From positions 2,353,655-2,417,654 of the forward strand of contig NZ_CP060718.1 of the NCBI RefSeq assembly GCF_014396785.1: a stretch of 64,000 nucleotides of DNA, given 5' to 3'. Below are positions 7,527 to 14,982 of this stretch, piece after piece. The stretch's first letter is position 1. Each line of letters starts with the position of its first letter. This stretch comes from Sphingomonas lutea. Lineage in GTDB: Bacteria > Pseudomonadota > Alphaproteobacteria > Sphingomonadales > Sphingomonadaceae. The notes under the pieces were generated by a model that was given only the letters and a program-made list of their open reading frames with translations, made no database searches and was not told the origin of the DNA. Made by a program: the position numbers and the translations under genes.

Positions 7527-7993
7527 TCTCGACAGCAATCCTCGCCCTGGCCGCCGCGGCGCAGAACCCGCACGGCGCGCGTCAGCAGGCCACTGTCATC
7601 ATGCCGGACGACGCACGGCAACGGCAGTTCCAGCAGGACTACGGCTATGCCGATGCCGTGGTGAGCAATGGCGTCGTCTATCTTTCGGGCGTGCCGGCGT
7701 TTCTGGCGCCGGGCGAAACCGATCTCGACAAGGCCTTCACCCGCGCGTTCGAGGCGCTTGGCAAAAGCCTGGTGCGCGCCGGGGTGAGCTGGGACGATGT
7801 GGTGCAAGTGCAAAGCGTTCACACCGACGTCAACAATCAGATCGATGCCATGGTGAAGGTCAAGAACCGATACATGACGGGCAAGCCGCCCGCCTGGACC
7901 GCGGTCGGCACGAACGGGCTTTTGCAGCCCGGCGGAATCGCCGAAATTACGCTGATCGCGCATGTTCCGACGGCCCGCGGCGGCACGCAATGA
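7523..7993 (+). CDS. RidA/YjgF-family protein with N-terminal export signal
   Basis: The product is 156 residues, translated from the ATG in an ATGA overlap with serC; its own stop overlaps the start of serA. The RidA fold is seen in GVVYLSGVPAF, KAFTRAFEALGKSLVRAG, VVQVQSVHTDV and the C-terminal IAEITLIAHV. Two features are odd. Residues 1-15 (MISTAILALAAAAQN) look like a signal peptide. The arginine that binds the substrate carboxylate in E. coli RidA (PARS) is replaced here: the region reads PPAWTAVG. RidA proper deaminates 2-aminoacrylate from serine metabolism, which fits the operon, but this member is unlikely to have that exact activity. A periplasmic role is inferred. Confidence 0.8.
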   Translation: MISTAILALAAAAQNPHGARQQATVIMPDDARQRQFQQDYGYADAVVSNGVVYLSGVPAFLAPGETDLDKAFTRAFEALGKSLVRAGVSWDDVVQVQSVHTDVNNQIDAMVKVKNRYMTGKPPAWTAVGTNGLLQPGGIAEITLIAHVPTARGGTQ

Positions 7994-9588
7994 GCGATAC
8001 CTGCAAGGTCTTGATCGCCGACAAGATGGACGCCCGGGCAGCCGCGATCTTCCGTGAACGCGGCGTCGACGTCGACGAGCGGCCCGGCCTTTCGCCCGAG
8101 GAGCTGGCGGCGATCATCGGCGATTATGACGGGCTTGCGGTGCGCAGCTCGACCCGGGTGACCGCCGCAGTGATGGACGCGGCCCTGCCCCGGCTTAAGG
8201 TCATCGGCCGCGCCGGAATCGGCGTCGACACGATCGACGTGCCCGCCGCCTCGGCGCGCGGGATCGTGGTCATGAACACGCCCTTCGGCAATTCGATCAC
8301 CACCGCCGAACATGCGATCGCAATGCTCTTCGCGCTCGCCCGTGAAATCCCCGACGCCAATCAATCTACCCAGGCCGGCAAGTGGGAGAAGAACCGCTTC
8401 ATGGGGGTCGAGCTGAGCGGCAAGACGCTTGGCCTGATCGGCTGCGGCAATATCGGGTCGATCGTCGCCGATCGCGCGCATGGCCTCAAGATGAAGGTCG
8501 TCGCCTACGACCCGTTCCTGTCGCCCGAACGCGCGGTCGAACTGGGCGTCGACAAGGTCGAATTGCCCGAGCTTCTCGCGCGCGCCGACTTCATCACTTT
8601 GCACACCCCGCTGACTGACCAGACGCGCGGCATCCTGTCGCGCGAAGCGCTCGCCGCCGCCAAGCCCGGCGTGCGCATCGTCAATTGCGCGCGCGGCGGG
8701 CTGATCGACGAAGCCGCGCTCAAGGATGCGCTCGACAGCGGCCATGTCGCGGGCGCCGCGCTCGACGTGTTCGCGCAGGAGCCGGCCAAGGAGAATGCGC
8801 TGTTCGGCACGCGCGGCCTGATCTGCACGCCGCACCTCGGCGCGTCGACTACCGAAGCGCAAGTCAATGTCGCGATCCAGATTGCCGAGCAGATGAGCGA
8901 CTTCCTGCTCCTCGGCGGCATTTCGAACGCCGTAAACGTCCCCTCGCTGACCGCCGAGGAGGCGCCGCGGCTGCGCCCCTACATGGCGCTTGCCGAAAAA
9001 CTCGGGCGGCTGGTCGGGCAGATTGCCGGAAGCGAGATCCGCTCGATCGACGTCGAGGTCGAAGGCGCCGCGGCCGAGCTCAACATCAAGCCGGTCACCG
9101 GCGCGGTGCTTGCAGGCGTGATGCGCAGCTGGTCGGACAGCGTGAACATGGTCAACGCCCCTTATCTCGCCAAGGAACGCGGGATCGGCGTTCGTGAAAT
9201 CCGCAACGAGGCGGAGCGCGACTATCATACATTGATCGCGGTCAGTGTCGGCACCGCGCACGGCGACCGCCGCGTTGAAGGCACCCTGTTCGGCAACCGC
9301 GCGCCGCGGTTGGTGAACATCTTCGGCATTCCGGTCGAGGCCGAGCTGACCGGGCAAATGATCTACATCGTCAATGACGACGCGCCGGGCTTCATCGGCG
9401 CGCTCGGCACGGCCCTGGGCGAGAACGGGATCAACATCGCGACCTTCAATCTCGGCCGCCACGCGGCGGGGGGCAGGCCGTGGCACTGGTTGCCGTCGAC
9501 GACCCGATCCCCGCCGAAGTCGTCCAGCGACTGCAGGCGCTGCCCGGCGTTCGCGAGGTCATCCCACTCGCCTTCTGAGGTGCAATAA
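7990..9588 (+). CDS. serA: D-3-phosphoglycerate dehydrogenase (apparent C-terminal frameshift)
   Basis: As read the product is 532 residues. The N-terminal catalytic and NAD-binding domains are complete: IGRAGIGVDTID, GLIGCGNIGSIVADRA, NCARGGLIDE and the catalytic-His segment CTPHLGAST. They are followed by the intervening domain and a C-terminal ACT domain (YIVNDDAPGFIGALGTALGE). The last 40 residues are not family-like. One extra G in the six-G run at 9468-9473 would restore GQAVALVAVDDPIPAEVV and a normal end at 9578, giving 529 residues, the usual length. The enzyme makes 3-phosphohydroxypyruvate, the first step of serine synthesis. Its start overlaps the RidA-like stop in ATGA. Confidence 0.93.
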   Translation: MSDTCKVLIADKMDARAAAIFRERGVDVDERPGLSPEELAAIIGDYDGLAVRSSTRVTAAVMDAALPRLKVIGRAGIGVDTIDVPAASARGIVVMNTPFGNSITTAEHAIAMLFALAREIPDANQSTQAGKWEKNRFMGVELSGKTLGLIGCGNIGSIVADRAHGLKMKVVAYDPFLSPERAVELGVDKVELPELLARADFITLHTPLTDQTRGILSREALAAAKPGVRIVNCARGGLIDEAALKDALDSGHVAGAALDVFAQEPAKENALFGTRGLICTPHLGASTTEAQVNVAIQIAEQMSDFLLLGGISNAVNVPSLTAEEAPRLRPYMALAEKLGRLVGQIAGSEIRSIDVEVEGAAAELNIKPVTGAVLAGVMRSWSDSVNMVNAPYLAKERGIGVREIRNEAERDYHTLIAVSVGTAHGDRRVEGTLFGNRAPRLVNIFGIPVEAELTGQMIYIVNDDAPGFIGALGTALGENGINIATFNLGRHAAGGRPWHWLPSTTRSPPKSSSDCRRCPAFARSSHSPSEVQ

Positions 9589-9630
9589 AAACAGCCGTTG
9601 CACCCCGCACAGGCCTGAAGCGTTCCGCCG

Positions 9631-9647
9631 CCAATGACGATCATTGG
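9631..9647. promoter_or_regulatory. Perfect inverted repeat CCAATGA-CGA-TCATTGG
   Basis: Seven-base perfect arms with a three-base spacer sit directly before the GGAGG ribosome site of the DUF6766 gene. It could be an operator or an RNA hairpin that masks the ribosome site. No regulator can be assigned. Confidence 0.35.
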
Positions 9648-9656
9648 GAGGACGCA

Positions 9657-10094
9657 ATGATTTTTCGCAAATATGCTTATGCTTGGCTGACGGTCGGCTT
9701 CTTCCTGGTCTCGCTTGCGCTTCATTGGTGGTTCGGTTGGCGATCCTATGCCGACGAGGCGGCGGCGCACGGCCAGGCCGCGCTATCGGCTGAGTATCTC
9801 AATGAGATGATGCGCGACACGTTCGAGAATTGGCAGTCGGAATTCCTGCAGCTGCTGTGGCAAGTCGTTGGTCTCGCTTACTTCCTCTACGTCGGATCAC
9901 CGGCATCGAAGGAAAATGACGACCGCGTCGAAGCGAAGATCGATGCCTTGCTCCACTTCCACGGCGATCGCGGGCGTGACCTGGTCCAGCGTCTCGATAG
10001 CCATTTCATGCGCGATCACGGTCACGCCAGGCCGCACGGTCATGACGAGCTCGACGCGGTGCTGGCCGGCGAGCGCAAGGCCGGCGAAGCCTAG
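9657..10094 (+). CDS. DUF6766-family small membrane protein
   Basis: The product is 145 residues with two predicted transmembrane segments, about 7-27 (AYAWLTVGFFLVSLALHWWFG) and 64-81 (LLWQVVGLAYFLYVG), linked by an acidic helix containing MRDTFENWQSEFLQ. The C-terminal third is soluble and His/Asp-rich. Sequence style and layout match DUF6766, a family with no known role. The ATG has a GGGAGG site six to seven bases upstream. Its TAG stop overlaps the stop of the convergent hydrolase gene in CTAG. Confidence 0.75.
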   Translation: MIFRKYAYAWLTVGFFLVSLALHWWFGWRSYADEAAAHGQAALSAEYLNEMMRDTFENWQSEFLQLLWQVVGLAYFLYVGSPASKENDDRVEAKIDALLHFHGDRGRDLVQRLDSHFMRDHGHARPHGHDELDAVLAGERKAGEA

Positions 10095-11086
10095 TGCAAG
10101 GCGGCGAGAAAGGCGTCGACCCTGGCGGTGGCGAAGTCGCCGGCTTCTCCCAGCCCGCGGTTGAGGGACCCGTGGCTTTCGTTTGGCACCGGGACCACGT
10201 CGGCTTTTGCGCCCGCGCGCGACAAGGCCGCCGCCAGTCCGCGCGACTGCGCGTTGGAATCGGGACGGTGCGCGACGGGCAGAATCAGCCAATTGGCCAC
10301 GTTGGGCGCGGCGGCGTGCCGTGTCGGCGACAAGCGCGCGTGGCGCGCCGGGTCAGTCCCGAACGCGGCAGCGTACATCGCCGCAGCAACGTTGCGCGGG
10401 CTCGCCATCTGCGCCGGGACGTCATAGCCCGCGCCGTCGAGCAGGACGACGCCGTCGACCGCCGACATCGGCACTTTTGCCGCTGCGAGATAGGATGGAT
10501 CGGTCGCGACGAGGGCGGCGAGATGCGCCCCCGCACTATGTCCCATCAACACGATCCGATCGGCATCGAGATGGTTCGCGGACGCATTGGCGCGAAGCCA
10601 GGCGATCGCCGCCGCGACGTCCGCCGCCTGCTGTTCGACCGTCGCGCTGGGAACGAGCCGATAGTTGATCGACGCGTAGGCCCAGCCGCGTTCGCTGAAA
10701 TGCGCGGCCTTGGGCGCAGAGGCATGGCGCTTGTCGCCGATGGCCCAGCCGCCGCCGTGAATGAAGAGCAGGATCGGCGCCTTCGCGGCGCCGGCGGGAC
10801 GGGTATAATCGAGCTTCTGCTTGACGTCGGGTCCGTAGGCGACCTCGCGCATCCCCGGCGGTAGCGCCTGCGCCTGGGCGGCGCGGTCCGAAACGGCCTT
10901 GCGGCAATCGTCGCTCAATTGCGGAAGCGCAGTGCGGACGCACGCGCGCATGCCCCCGCCCATTCGCGATTGGCACAGCGCCATGATCTGTTGGCGGCAT
11001 TCGGGCGGCAGTGGTGCGCGCTCCTGCGCTAGTGCCGCGCCACCGATCGCCGCCGCGGCCAAAGCCGCCCAGATCCCTGTCCGCAT
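10091..11086 (-). CDS. Secreted alpha/beta hydrolase (carboxylesterase/BD-FAE type)
   Basis: From the ATG at 11086 (MRTGIWAALAAAAIGG) the product is 331 residues, starting with a signal peptide cut near ALAQ. GGAGG lies about five bases upstream, which favours this start over the in-frame one at 11122. A short Cys-containing segment (PPECRQQIMALCQ, MRACV, SDDCRKA) precedes the hydrolase domain. That domain shows the HGGGW oxyanion motif, the nucleophile elbow GHSAG and a C-terminal NESHGSL histidine. This is the hormone-sensitive-lipase/BD-FAE branch, which cleaves esters, probably in the periplasm. The four cysteines before the domain may form disulfides. The true substrate is unknown. Confidence 0.85.
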   Translation of the reverse strand: MRTGIWAALAAAAIGGAALAQERAPLPPECRQQIMALCQSRMGGGMRACVRTALPQLSDDCRKAVSDRAAQAQALPPGMREVAYGPDVKQKLDYTRPAGAAKAPILLFIHGGGWAIGDKRHASAPKAAHFSERGWAYASINYRLVPSATVEQQAADVAAAIAWLRANASANHLDADRIVLMGHSAGAHLAALVATDPSYLAAAKVPMSAVDGVVLLDGAGYDVPAQMASPRNVAAAMYAAAFGTDPARHARLSPTRHAAAPNVANWLILPVAHRPDSNAQSRGLAAALSRAGAKADVVPVPNESHGSLNRGLGEAGDFATARVDAFLAALH

Positions 11087-11174
11087 CTTTGCCTCCACAA
11101 AACTGGACGCTCTGGAGTTCAATCAATAGGAGGCGCGCTGAACCGCGGCTGACCCGCCGTAGTGAGGAATTCAT

Positions 11175-11242
11175 CCGTTCGTCCCGAGCGAAATCGAGGG
11201 ACGTCCGCGCCAAGGCCCCTCGACTTCGCTCGGGGCAAACGG
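11175..11242. repeat. Palindromic intergenic repeat, copy A (68 bp)
   Basis: The arms CCGTTCGTCCCGAGCGAA and (reverse complement of the right arm) CCGTTTGCCCCGAGCGAA continue into TCGAGGG and enclose a loop of about 16 bases. A second copy lies at 44828-44894 with the same outer CCGTT, the same GAGCGAARTCGAG core and nearly the same length. It ends nine bases before the purA ribosome site region. Short palindromes with a CTCGACTTCGCTCGGGAC core are, to my recollection, dispersed in sphingomonad genomes. Confidence 0.75.
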
Positions 11243-11260
11243 GAGCGGGAAAGCAGGAGC

Positions 11261-12556
11261 ATGGCTTTGGGCAACGTGACCGTCATCGGCGCGCAATGGG
11301 GCGACGAGGGCAAGGGGAAGATCGTCGACTGGCTCGCCAGCCGCGCGGACATGGTGGTGCGCTTCCAGGGCGGCCACAATGCCGGGCACACGCTCGTCGT
11401 CGGTGACCAGACCTACAAGCTCTCGCTCCTGCCGTCGGGCATCGTGCGCGGCACGCCATCGGTGATCGGCAACGGCGTGGTGCTCGACCCCTGGGCCCTC
11501 AAGTCCGAGGTTGAGAAGCTGTCCGCGCAAGGCATCGCCATCACGCCCGACGTCCTGCGTATCGCCGAAACCTGCCCGCTGATCCTGCCCATCCACCGCG
11601 ACCTCGACGCCTTGCGCGAAGATGCCAGCGGCGCGGGCAAGATCGGCACCACGCGGCGCGGCATCGGCCCGGCCTATGAAGACAAGGTCGGGCGCCGCGC
11701 GATCCGCGTCTGCGACCTCGCCCATCTCGACGACCTCGAGCCGCAGCTCGACCGCTTATGCGCGCACCATGATGCGCTGCGCGCCGGCTTCAACGAGCCA
11801 CCGGTCGACCGTGCGCGCTTGCGCGGCGACCTCGCGGAGATCGCCGACTTCACATTGTCCTTCGCCAAGCCGGTGTGGCGCGACCTCGACATCGCTCTGC
11901 GCGCAGGGAAGAAAATCCTGTTCGAAGGCGCGCAAGGCGTGCTGCTCGACGTCGACCACGGCACGTATCCGTTCGTCACCTCGTCCAACACGGTGGCGGG
12001 AACGACCGGCTCGGGCAGCGGCATGGGACCGGGCGCGGCGGGGTTCGTGCTCGGCATCGTCAAGGCCTACACCACCCGCGTCGGCTCCGGCCCCTTCCCG
12101 ACCGAGCAGGACAATGCCATTGGCCAGAAGCTCGGCGAACGCGGCCATGAATTCGGCACCGTCACCGGGCGCAAGCGCCGCTGCGGCTGGTTCGACGCCG
12201 TGCTGGTGCGCCAGTCGGCCGCGGTCAGCGGCGTGACCGGGATTGCGCTGACCAAGCTCGACGTGCTCGACACGTTCGACACGATCCGCATCTGCACCGG
12301 CTATCGCATCGGCGGGGAGACATTCGACTATCTGCCTCCGCACCCCGCCGACCAGGCGCGGGTCGAGCCGATTTACGAAGACATGCCGGGCTGGAGCGGA
12401 AGCACTGCCGGCGCGCGCAGCTGGGACGACCTGCCGGCGGAAGCCATCGCCTACGTCCGCCGCATCGAGGAATTGATCCGCTGCCCCGCGGCGCTGGTCA
12501 GCACCTCGCCCGAGCGCGAGGATACGATCCTGGTGCGCGATCCGTTCGCCGGTTGA
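11261..12556 (+). CDS. purA: Adenylosuccinate synthetase
   Basis: The product is 431 residues, the standard length. The N-terminal GTP-binding loop GDEGKGK (14-20) is followed by HNAGHT (the catalytic and IMP-binding region), [32 protein letters not shown] and GSGSGMGPG. All family landmarks are present. It ligates aspartate to IMP using GTP, the first committed step to AMP. The ATG at 11261 has CAGGAG close upstream; the longer frame from 11162 would translate the palindromic repeat and is rejected. It is convergent with acylphosphatase across a repeat element. Confidence 0.97.
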   Translation: MALGNVTVIGAQWGDEGKGKIVDWLASRADMVVRFQGGHNAGHTLVVGDQTYKLSLLPSGIVRGTPSVIGNGVVLDPWALKSEVEKLSAQGIAITPDVLRIAETCPLILPIHRDLDALREDASGAGKIGTTRRGIGPAYEDKVGRRAIRVCDLAHLDDLEPQLDRLCAHHDALRAGFNEPPVDRARLRGDLAEIADFTLSFAKPVWRDLDIALRAGKKILFEGAQGVLLDVDHGTYPFVTSSNTVAGTTGSGSGMGPGAAGFVLGIVKAYTTRVGSGPFPTEQDNAIGQKLGERGHEFGTVTGRKRRCGWFDAVLVRQSAAVSGVTGIALTKLDVLDTFDTIRICTGYRIGGETFDYLPPHPADQARVEPIYEDMPGWSGSTAGARSWDDLPAEAIAYVRRIEELIRCPAALVSTSPEREDTILVRDPFAG

Positions 12557-12562
12557 GCCGAG

Positions 12563-12671
12563 CGTAACGTAAGCGGAGCGAAGCGAGCGTCGTTACGTCG
12601 AGAGACGGTGAAAGCCGGCCGACCGGCGCGGAGCGACCGGATCGACGTCACGGGATTCGCTCCCGTGACGG
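12563..12671. repeat. Composite two-hairpin repeat element, copy 1
   Basis: A first hairpin (CGTAACG 12563-12569 with CGTTACG 12591-12597) is followed by a 58-bp block at 12614-12671. That block contains GCCGGCCGACCGGCGC and the hairpin CACGGGA...TCCCGTG. The block recurs at 48866-48923 with 54 of 58 bases identical; three of the four differences lie in the hairpin loop. Both copies sit between a plus-strand gene end and a convergent minus-strand gene. They may serve as bidirectional transcription terminators or be dispersed REP-like elements. Confidence 0.7.
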
Positions 12672-12678
12672 CAGTCAC

Positions 12679-12954
12679 CTAGTGCCGCACCTCGAACCGG
12701 TGGCTCAGTTCACCCGGATCGACCTCGGCAACTTCGACATCGTCGACGCGCGCATTGGCGGGGCCGCGCCGCATCCGCTCGATCATCCGCGCGACGTCAT
12801 GTTCTTCGCCCGCGACATGCGCTTCGACCGTTCCGTCGGCGCAATTTCGAATCCATCCGCTGACGCCAAGTTCGCGCGCCTGTCCTTGCGCCCACACGCG
12901 GTAGAACACGCCCTGCACCTGGCCGGTGACGCGGACATGGCGCGTAATGGTCAT
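12679..12954 (-). CDS. acyP: Acylphosphatase
   Basis: The product is 91 residues, the normal size. The signature VTGQVQGVFYRVWAQ holds the catalytic arginine (VFYR), and GWIRNCADGTVEAHV holds the conserved asparagine (IRN). It hydrolyses acyl phosphates such as carbamoyl phosphate in the cytoplasm. The ATG overlaps the stop of the KOW mini-protein gene by four bases, so the two are translationally coupled downstream of fabI. Confidence 0.95.
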   Translation of the reverse strand: MTITRHVRVTGQVQGVFYRVWAQGQARELGVSGWIRNCADGTVEAHVAGEEHDVARMIERMRRGPANARVDDVEVAEVDPGELSHRFEVRH

Positions 12955-13127
12955 TGCCGGTCGACGTTGCGAGCCAAGGTCTTGAACCGCGCGCCGTCGT
13001 CCTGACGAACGGTGATAGTGACGTTCCCGGCCTTGCTGACGTTTCTATCCTCCACGATACCCGCCTTCCCCTTGTGATTCCCGGCGGTCACCACGCAACG
13101 TTCGCCGTTCGCAATATCGTCGGGCAT
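12951..13127 (-). CDS. KOW-motif mini-protein, 58 aa
   Basis: The frame begins MPDDIANGERCVVTAG with AGGAG about six bases before the ATG. It ends in a TGA that overlaps the acylphosphatase start (ATGA). Residues 8-30 (GERCVVTAGNHKGKAGIV) match the KOW motif of ribosomal protein uL24 and NusG-type proteins: a Gly-x-x-Val-x-Val-x-x-Gly turn followed by His/Lys-Gly-Lys and a hydrophobic strand. The rest is a basic/acidic strand pattern ending RFKTLARNVDRQ. KOW domains bind RNA, so an RNA or ribosome contact is plausible; the actual role is unknown. It lies 13 bp after the fabI stop. Confidence 0.75.
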   Translation of the reverse strand: MPDDIANGERCVVTAGNHKGKAGIVEDRNVSKAGNVTITVRQDDGARFKTLARNVDRQ

Positions 13128-13140
13128 TGTCGGCTCCTGA

Positions 13141-13944
13141 TCACACGGTGGCGATATCCGGCGCGTCCTCGGCCTTCATGCCGACGACATTATAGCCCGC
13201 ATCGACATGGTGTATTTCGCCGGTGACGCCGCTGGCGAGGTCGCTGAGCAGGTACAGCCCCGCCCCGCCAACATCCTCGATCGTCACATTGCGGCGCAGC
13301 GGGCTATTATATTCGTTCCACTTCATGATGTAGCGGAAGTCGCCGATGCCGCTGGCGGCGAGCGTCTTGATCGGCCCCGCGGAAATGCCGTTGACGCGAA
13401 TGCCTTCCGGGCCAAGGTCCATCGCCAGATATTTGACGCTTGCCTCCAGCCCCGCCTTGGCGACGCCCATGACGTTGTAGTGCGGGATGACCTTTTCAGC
13501 GCCGTAGTAAGTGAGCGTCAGGATCGATCCGCCGGGCTTCATCATCTGCCGCGCGCGCTGCGCCACCGCGACGAAGCTGTAGACCGAGATGTTCATGGTC
13601 ATCAGGAAATTGTCCATCGAGGTTTCGACGAACTTCCCGCGCAGCTCATTCTTGTCCGAATAGCCGATGGCGTGGACGACGAAGTCGAGGCTGTCCCAGC
13701 TTTCGCGCAGCTTGGCGAAGGCCGCGTCGAGCGCATCCATGCTGCTGACGTCGCAATCGATCAGAAGATCGCTGCCAAGCTCCATCGCCAGCGGCCGCAC
13801 GCGCTTCTCCAGCGCTTCGCCCTGGTAGGAGAAGGCCAGCTCCGCGCCTTGCTCCCCAAGCGCGCGCGCGATGCCCCAGGCGAGCGAGCGGTCGTTGGCC
13901 AGGCCCATGATCAGCCCGCGCTTGCCCTTCATCAATCCGGTCAC
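13141..13944 (-). CDS. fabI: Enoyl-[acyl-carrier-protein] reductase (NADH), FabI type
   Basis: The product is 267 residues from a GTG at 13944 (MTGLMKGKRGLIMGLAND, the standard alphaproteobacterial start). The SDR-type catalytic pair is visible: Y156 (IPHYNVMG) and K163 (GVAKAG), with Y146 as in E. coli FabI. NGISAGPIKTLAASGI is the substrate-loop region. It reduces trans-2-enoyl-ACP in fatty acid elongation and is the triclosan target in other bacteria. Once the upstream YihY-like gene is corrected for one missing base, its stop overlaps the fabI start (GTGA), so the two are coupled. Confidence 0.97.
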   Translation of the reverse strand: MTGLMKGKRGLIMGLANDRSLAWGIARALGEQGAELAFSYQGEALEKRVRPLAMELGSDLLIDCDVSSMDALDAAFAKLRESWDSLDFVVHAIGYSDKNELRGKFVETSMDNFLMTMNISVYSFVAVAQRARQMMKPGGSILTLTYYGAEKVIPHYNVMGVAKAGLEASVKYLAMDLGPEGIRVNGISAGPIKTLAASGIGDFRYIMKWNEYNSPLRRNVTIEDVGGAGLYLLSDLASGVTGEIHHVDAGYNVVGMKAEDAPDIATV

Positions 13945-14047
13945 AATTGCGGTCCCCCTGTTTCCAGTTCCGCCTCCACATCCTCGCCGGGCTGCGGCTC
14001 CTCGACCTCGAGCTGGTCGGTGTACGGCCCGGAATAGACTTCGCCCT

Positions 14048-14929
14048 TTAGCGCGGCCGCCCCGCTATCCGCCAGCGCGGCGTTGAGCTCGGCCCCATCA
14101 CCACCCCAAGCCCGATGACGAAGAAGAACAGCAGGACGATCATCACGCCGGCGAGGCTGCCATAGGTCAGGCTGTAACCGCCGATCCAGTCAAGCACGTT
14201 GGGCAGCAATTCGACGGTGATCAGCCACCAGGCGGTGACCAGCAGCACGCCCGGCCATTTGCGGCACCCCCGTCGGCGATAGCGCGAGGGCGTAAGAAAA
14301 TAGAACAAGGCGTAGAAGGTGACGAAAAGCCCCGCCGCGGGAATAATCCTGAACACCTCCACCGTGCCGATGACATTGTCCGCGAGGGGGAACAGCCGTT
14401 CGATCGCCGACTGCATCGATCGCAGCGCGACACTCGCCGCGAAGGCGAACATCAGAAGCACCACCGCGACCATGATGAATGCCAGCGAACCCAGCCGATA
14501 TTCCCAGAACGGCGCGCAATATTTGACGCCGTAGGCGCGGCGCAGGATGTCGCGGATCGTCTCGACAAAGCTTGCCGCGGTCCACAGCCCGACCAGCGCG
14601 CCGAGCCACAACAGGGGCCCCGTCCGCGCCGTCAGCACCTCTTCGATCGGCGGGCGCAGCGTTTCGGCGACGTTGGGCGGCAGTTCCGACATGAAGGTCG
14701 CCACGGTCCGTGCCCCGTCCTCGCCGCGTCCCAGCAGTTGTGCCACCGCCGCCGCCAGGATGAAGAAGGGAAACAGCGCGAGGATCGCAAGATAGGCGAG
14801 GTTGCCGGCGTGGATGAATCCATCGTTATAGACGCCGACCGCAATGCGCTTGGTCACTTCCCAGACGTTTTCGCGCGGCTTGAGCTTCGCTTCGACTTCG
14901 GTGCCGAAGGCCGCGCGGACGCTGGCCAT
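14048..14929 (-). CDS. YihY/BrkB-family inner membrane protein (apparent frameshift near C-terminus)
   Basis: As read the product is 293 residues with about six transmembrane segments, for example LAYLAILALFPFFILAAAVA, LLWLGALVGLWTAASF, FIMVAVVLLMFAFAA and the last VIVLLFFFVIGLGVVMG. This is the YihY/UPF0761 (formerly RNase BN) family. After VVMG the sequence stops looking like the family. Adding one G to the four-G run (plus-strand CCCC at 14093-14096) restores GAELNAALADSG, a soluble acidic tail, and a TGA at 13941-13943 that overlaps the fabI start; the product would be 329 residues. The function of the family is not settled. The start at 14929 (MASVRAAFGTEVEAKL) has no strong rival. Confidence 0.88.
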   Translation of the reverse strand: MASVRAAFGTEVEAKLKPRENVWEVTKRIAVGVYNDGFIHAGNLAYLAILALFPFFILAAAVAQLLGRGEDGARTVATFMSELPPNVAETLRPPIEEVLTARTGPLLWLGALVGLWTAASFVETIRDILRRAYGVKYCAPFWEYRLGSLAFIMVAVVLLMFAFAASVALRSMQSAIERLFPLADNVIGTVEVFRIIPAAGLFVTFYALFYFLTPSRYRRRGCRKWPGVLLVTAWWLITVELLPNVLDWIGGYSLTYGSLAGVMIVLLFFFVIGLGVVMGPSSTPRWRIAGRPR

Positions 14930-14982
14930 GCGTTTGCGGCGGGCTTCCGGTGACTGGGGGAGGTATCGCGCATTGAGCGGGG

